Below are positions 63,601-64,000 of a DNA stretch of 64,000 bases, piece by piece. Location: positions 558,001-622,000 of the forward strand of contig NZ_JAJVKW010000004.1 of NCBI RefSeq assembly GCF_024198255.1, given 5' to 3'. Made by a program: the position numbers and the translations under genes. The DNA comes from Myxococcus guangdongensis. Its GTDB lineage: Bacteria > Myxococcota > Myxococcia > Myxococcales > Myxococcaceae. Positions within the stretch are counted from its first letter, which is position 1, and each line of letters starts with the position of its first letter. Under the pieces are notes generated by a model. The model was not told the DNA's origin. It ran no database searches and worked only from the letters and a program-made list of their open reading frames with translations.

Positions 63601-64000
63601 CATCGCGCAATCGCCTTACTTGCTCATGGGGACGGTGGGAGACCGACACCTGTCGGAGGTGTTGGTGGATGGCGTTCCGGTGCGTGTCGTCGCGGGCGCG
63701 TTCAGCGCCTATGTGACGCTGCCACCGCAGGTTCCCACGCAGGTCAACGTGGTGGCTCGCGACGTCGCGGGCAACCGCACCCAGCAGATGGCCACGCTCA
63801 CGCTTCGTGGAAGTGCTCCACGGGTGGCCATCCTGGAACCATCGAATGGGTTCGAGGCGCCGAATTCGGAGGTGACGGTTCGTGTGCGTGTCACCAGCGC
63901 CGCACCGCTTCGAAGTCTGAGAATTGGCACGGAGTCCCTCGACGTGTCATCGGCGCGGGAGGAGTACACCACGACGGTGCGATTGAGCCTGGGGGAGAAC
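60635..64000 (+). CDS. Large lipoprotein with tandem Ig-like repeats, 3' end outside the window
   Basis: The frame is open from the ATG at 60635 (after GAGGAGAAAAGGG) to the window end, giving at least 1122 residues. The signal peptide ends in LASC (Cys25), a canonical lipobox. From about residue 260 there are successive 75-85-residue beta-sandwich repeats, recognisable by recurrent segments such as PPVVTVEGVDEG, IDRTPP and ATDLVGN, and by a repeated (A)xDxAGN turn, as in bacterial Ig-like or cadherin-like adhesins. An Asp/Gly/Ala-rich linker occurs at 836-886, after which the repeats resume. It is most likely a cell-surface adhesin or structural protein. It follows the two PPIase lipoproteins by 97 bp in the same direction. 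Confidence 0.85.
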   Translation, partial: MNQGGVGVWSKRVFALLVVAALASCRTKSEGQEPLPSELGPAPGVSRATLPVESLAPACAGVLPETVNPSWRLGGLSVPGGEARTETFAASDNLDALVVLQNGDGRGTGRAQSATVSLNGVAVGTLSAGQDLKVFRVTLSATNQLTVEAQGDGRVRVSVATLGTLPCMMADTGYLQPGHAPSPAVVDFEPKGAGTLGVLVVDMLGETVDAQVRLNGVEVLAGVPPSQRRVHATAISLNSTNRLEVLVQGDSDSNVRVAIFDADTLPTALSFTEPEDGAYVTSSPVVASGRYGSDGKSLVVNGTPAWLVGSDGFRSDVPLVEGVNSITAVMADSCGNVSRVCRAVVLDQNAPVITVRGVSDGDVTRGPVTVEWEAVSPYVVNTSATLNGVAIANNTEVSADGEYELLVTAQDPEGRVAMKRVRFTLLVRVPVITVAGISEGEFASRVVTPSIQVDSNYLEALIITLNSVGHPNNTPIHEDGTYSLYVVAKDRAANYGIATVNFTIDRTFPLVALSGVAEGAVLNGPVVVSYTAKDLNMAAEGVEALLDGQEYRGGDTISAEGRHTVKVTARDKADNRTVSTVSFTLDFTPPLLVVDGVPEEGLVARVVTPVFSATDANPGSVSATLGGTPFVSGTAVGDDGAYLLEIRAEDQAGNVTSTVRSFVIDRTPPVVTVEGVDEGELRRTPATISWTVADAHPGTVSATLDGAPLTSGSTVSASGAHVLVITATDLVGNVREERRNFVLDAVPPVVTIRKPVNGLVTREAQVEVEVEVVDESLVESVLVGGEELVRGPDGLWRRTHSLLEGTNLLVVTVMDAAGNTSTQSVSVIRNSEEPGDGGVGDGGTPDGGAGQDAGTPPRDAGVPSRDAGAMDGSDAGSVGNSDAGAGVEPAPVLVVEAPQEGGVYGGAHVVVRGRIEGGTLPLTVTVQGVGMAVNGREFTGALSLADGDYSLQFRVTDARGRSQSQTRTVAIDRLPPQLSLTPPSSGWDRIAQSPYLLMGTVGDRHLSEVLVDGVPVRVVAGAFSAYVTLPPQVPTQVNVVARDVAGNRTQQMATLTLRGSAPRVAILEPSNGFEAPNSEVTVRVRVTSAAPLRSLRIGTESLDVSSAREEYTTTVRLSLGEN
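63140..63292 (+). repeat. Asp-Gly-Gly / Asp-Ala-Gly low-complexity linker coding region
   Basis: Residues 836-886 of the large lipoprotein are built from imperfect DGG and DAG triplets separated by short variable spacers. The linker separates two blocks of Ig-like repeats. This kind of D(G/A)G linker is familiar in secreted proteins of the Myxococcus group and supports that taxonomic placement. Length polymorphism by slippage is possible. Confidence 0.7.

Noticed and set aside
1-64000. CRISPR arrays, tRNA/rRNA genes, transposases or integrase/attachment sites
   Set aside because: I read for direct-repeat arrays, cloverleaf sequences and recombinase motifs and saw none; the sequence homology among KS, AT and KR coding regions explains the repeated segments.

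Overview
The window is high-GC DNA (estimated by eye, strong G/C preference at codon third positions) with Shine-Dalgarno-led genes, many stop/start overlaps and secreted proteins carrying Asp-Gly-Gly/Asp-Ala-Gly linkers. Together with the hybrid polyketide/non-ribosomal peptide genes this points to a myxobacterium of the Myxococcus/Corallococcus/Pyxidicoccus/Stigmatella group. That placement is an inference from style and gene content, not from a marker gene.

Layout. 1-1917 is a sulfate-activation operon (end of cysD, cysN, cysC). 1925-3511 is a CmlA-type diiron beta-hydroxylase homologue on the minus strand, divergent from a PLP aminotransferase (3728-4930) and followed by a small hypothetical gene. 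5541-10843 on the minus strand holds an alpha/beta-hydrolase lipoprotein, an HD-GYP/LuxR regulator, a stand-alone proline adenylation enzyme and a prolyl-carrier dehydrogenase. A divergent promoter region at about 10.9-11.05 kb faces a 46.8 kb unidirectional operon (11052-57826) encoding eight PKS, NRPS or hybrid proteins, a terminal NRPS with thioesterase, and four non-assembly-line genes (patatin, Get3/ArsA-like ATPase, a small unknown protein, a B12-type radical SAM enzyme). A minus-strand carrier protein (57831-58109) closes the cluster. After a 617-bp intergenic region with two inverted repeats come two parvulin-type PPIase lipoproteins and the start of a very large lipoprotein with Ig-like repeats that runs off the window.

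How the genes work together. The stand-alone adenylation domain has the proline pocket code DLLYLALVCK and overlaps by 4 bp an acyl-CoA-dehydrogenase-like gene. With the free carrier protein this is the known route from L-proline to a pyrrole-2-carboxyl starter. A Cy-A-PCP module (intact DxxxxDxxS) would then make an oxazoline or thiazoline. KS-AT-DH-KR-ACP modules with no enoylreductase anywhere would build a polyene, and a C-A-PCP-TE protein with an Asn-like code (DGTKVGEVAK) would add asparagine and release. Pyrrole, azole, polyene and Asn is the plan of the DKxanthene pigments, so I infer a DKxanthene-type cluster.

The cluster departs from the textbook in several ways. One KS has lost its second active-site His and its AT. 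Two further AT domains have lost the catalytic Ser. One module seems split between two genes about 7.5 kb apart and in reversed order. Two KR domains have His for the catalytic Tyr. No azoline oxidase is visible. The most novel-looking part is the patatin / P-loop-altered Get3-like ATPase / small-protein cassette plus the RiPP-family radical SAM enzyme inside a PKS/NRPS operon with no RiPP precursor.
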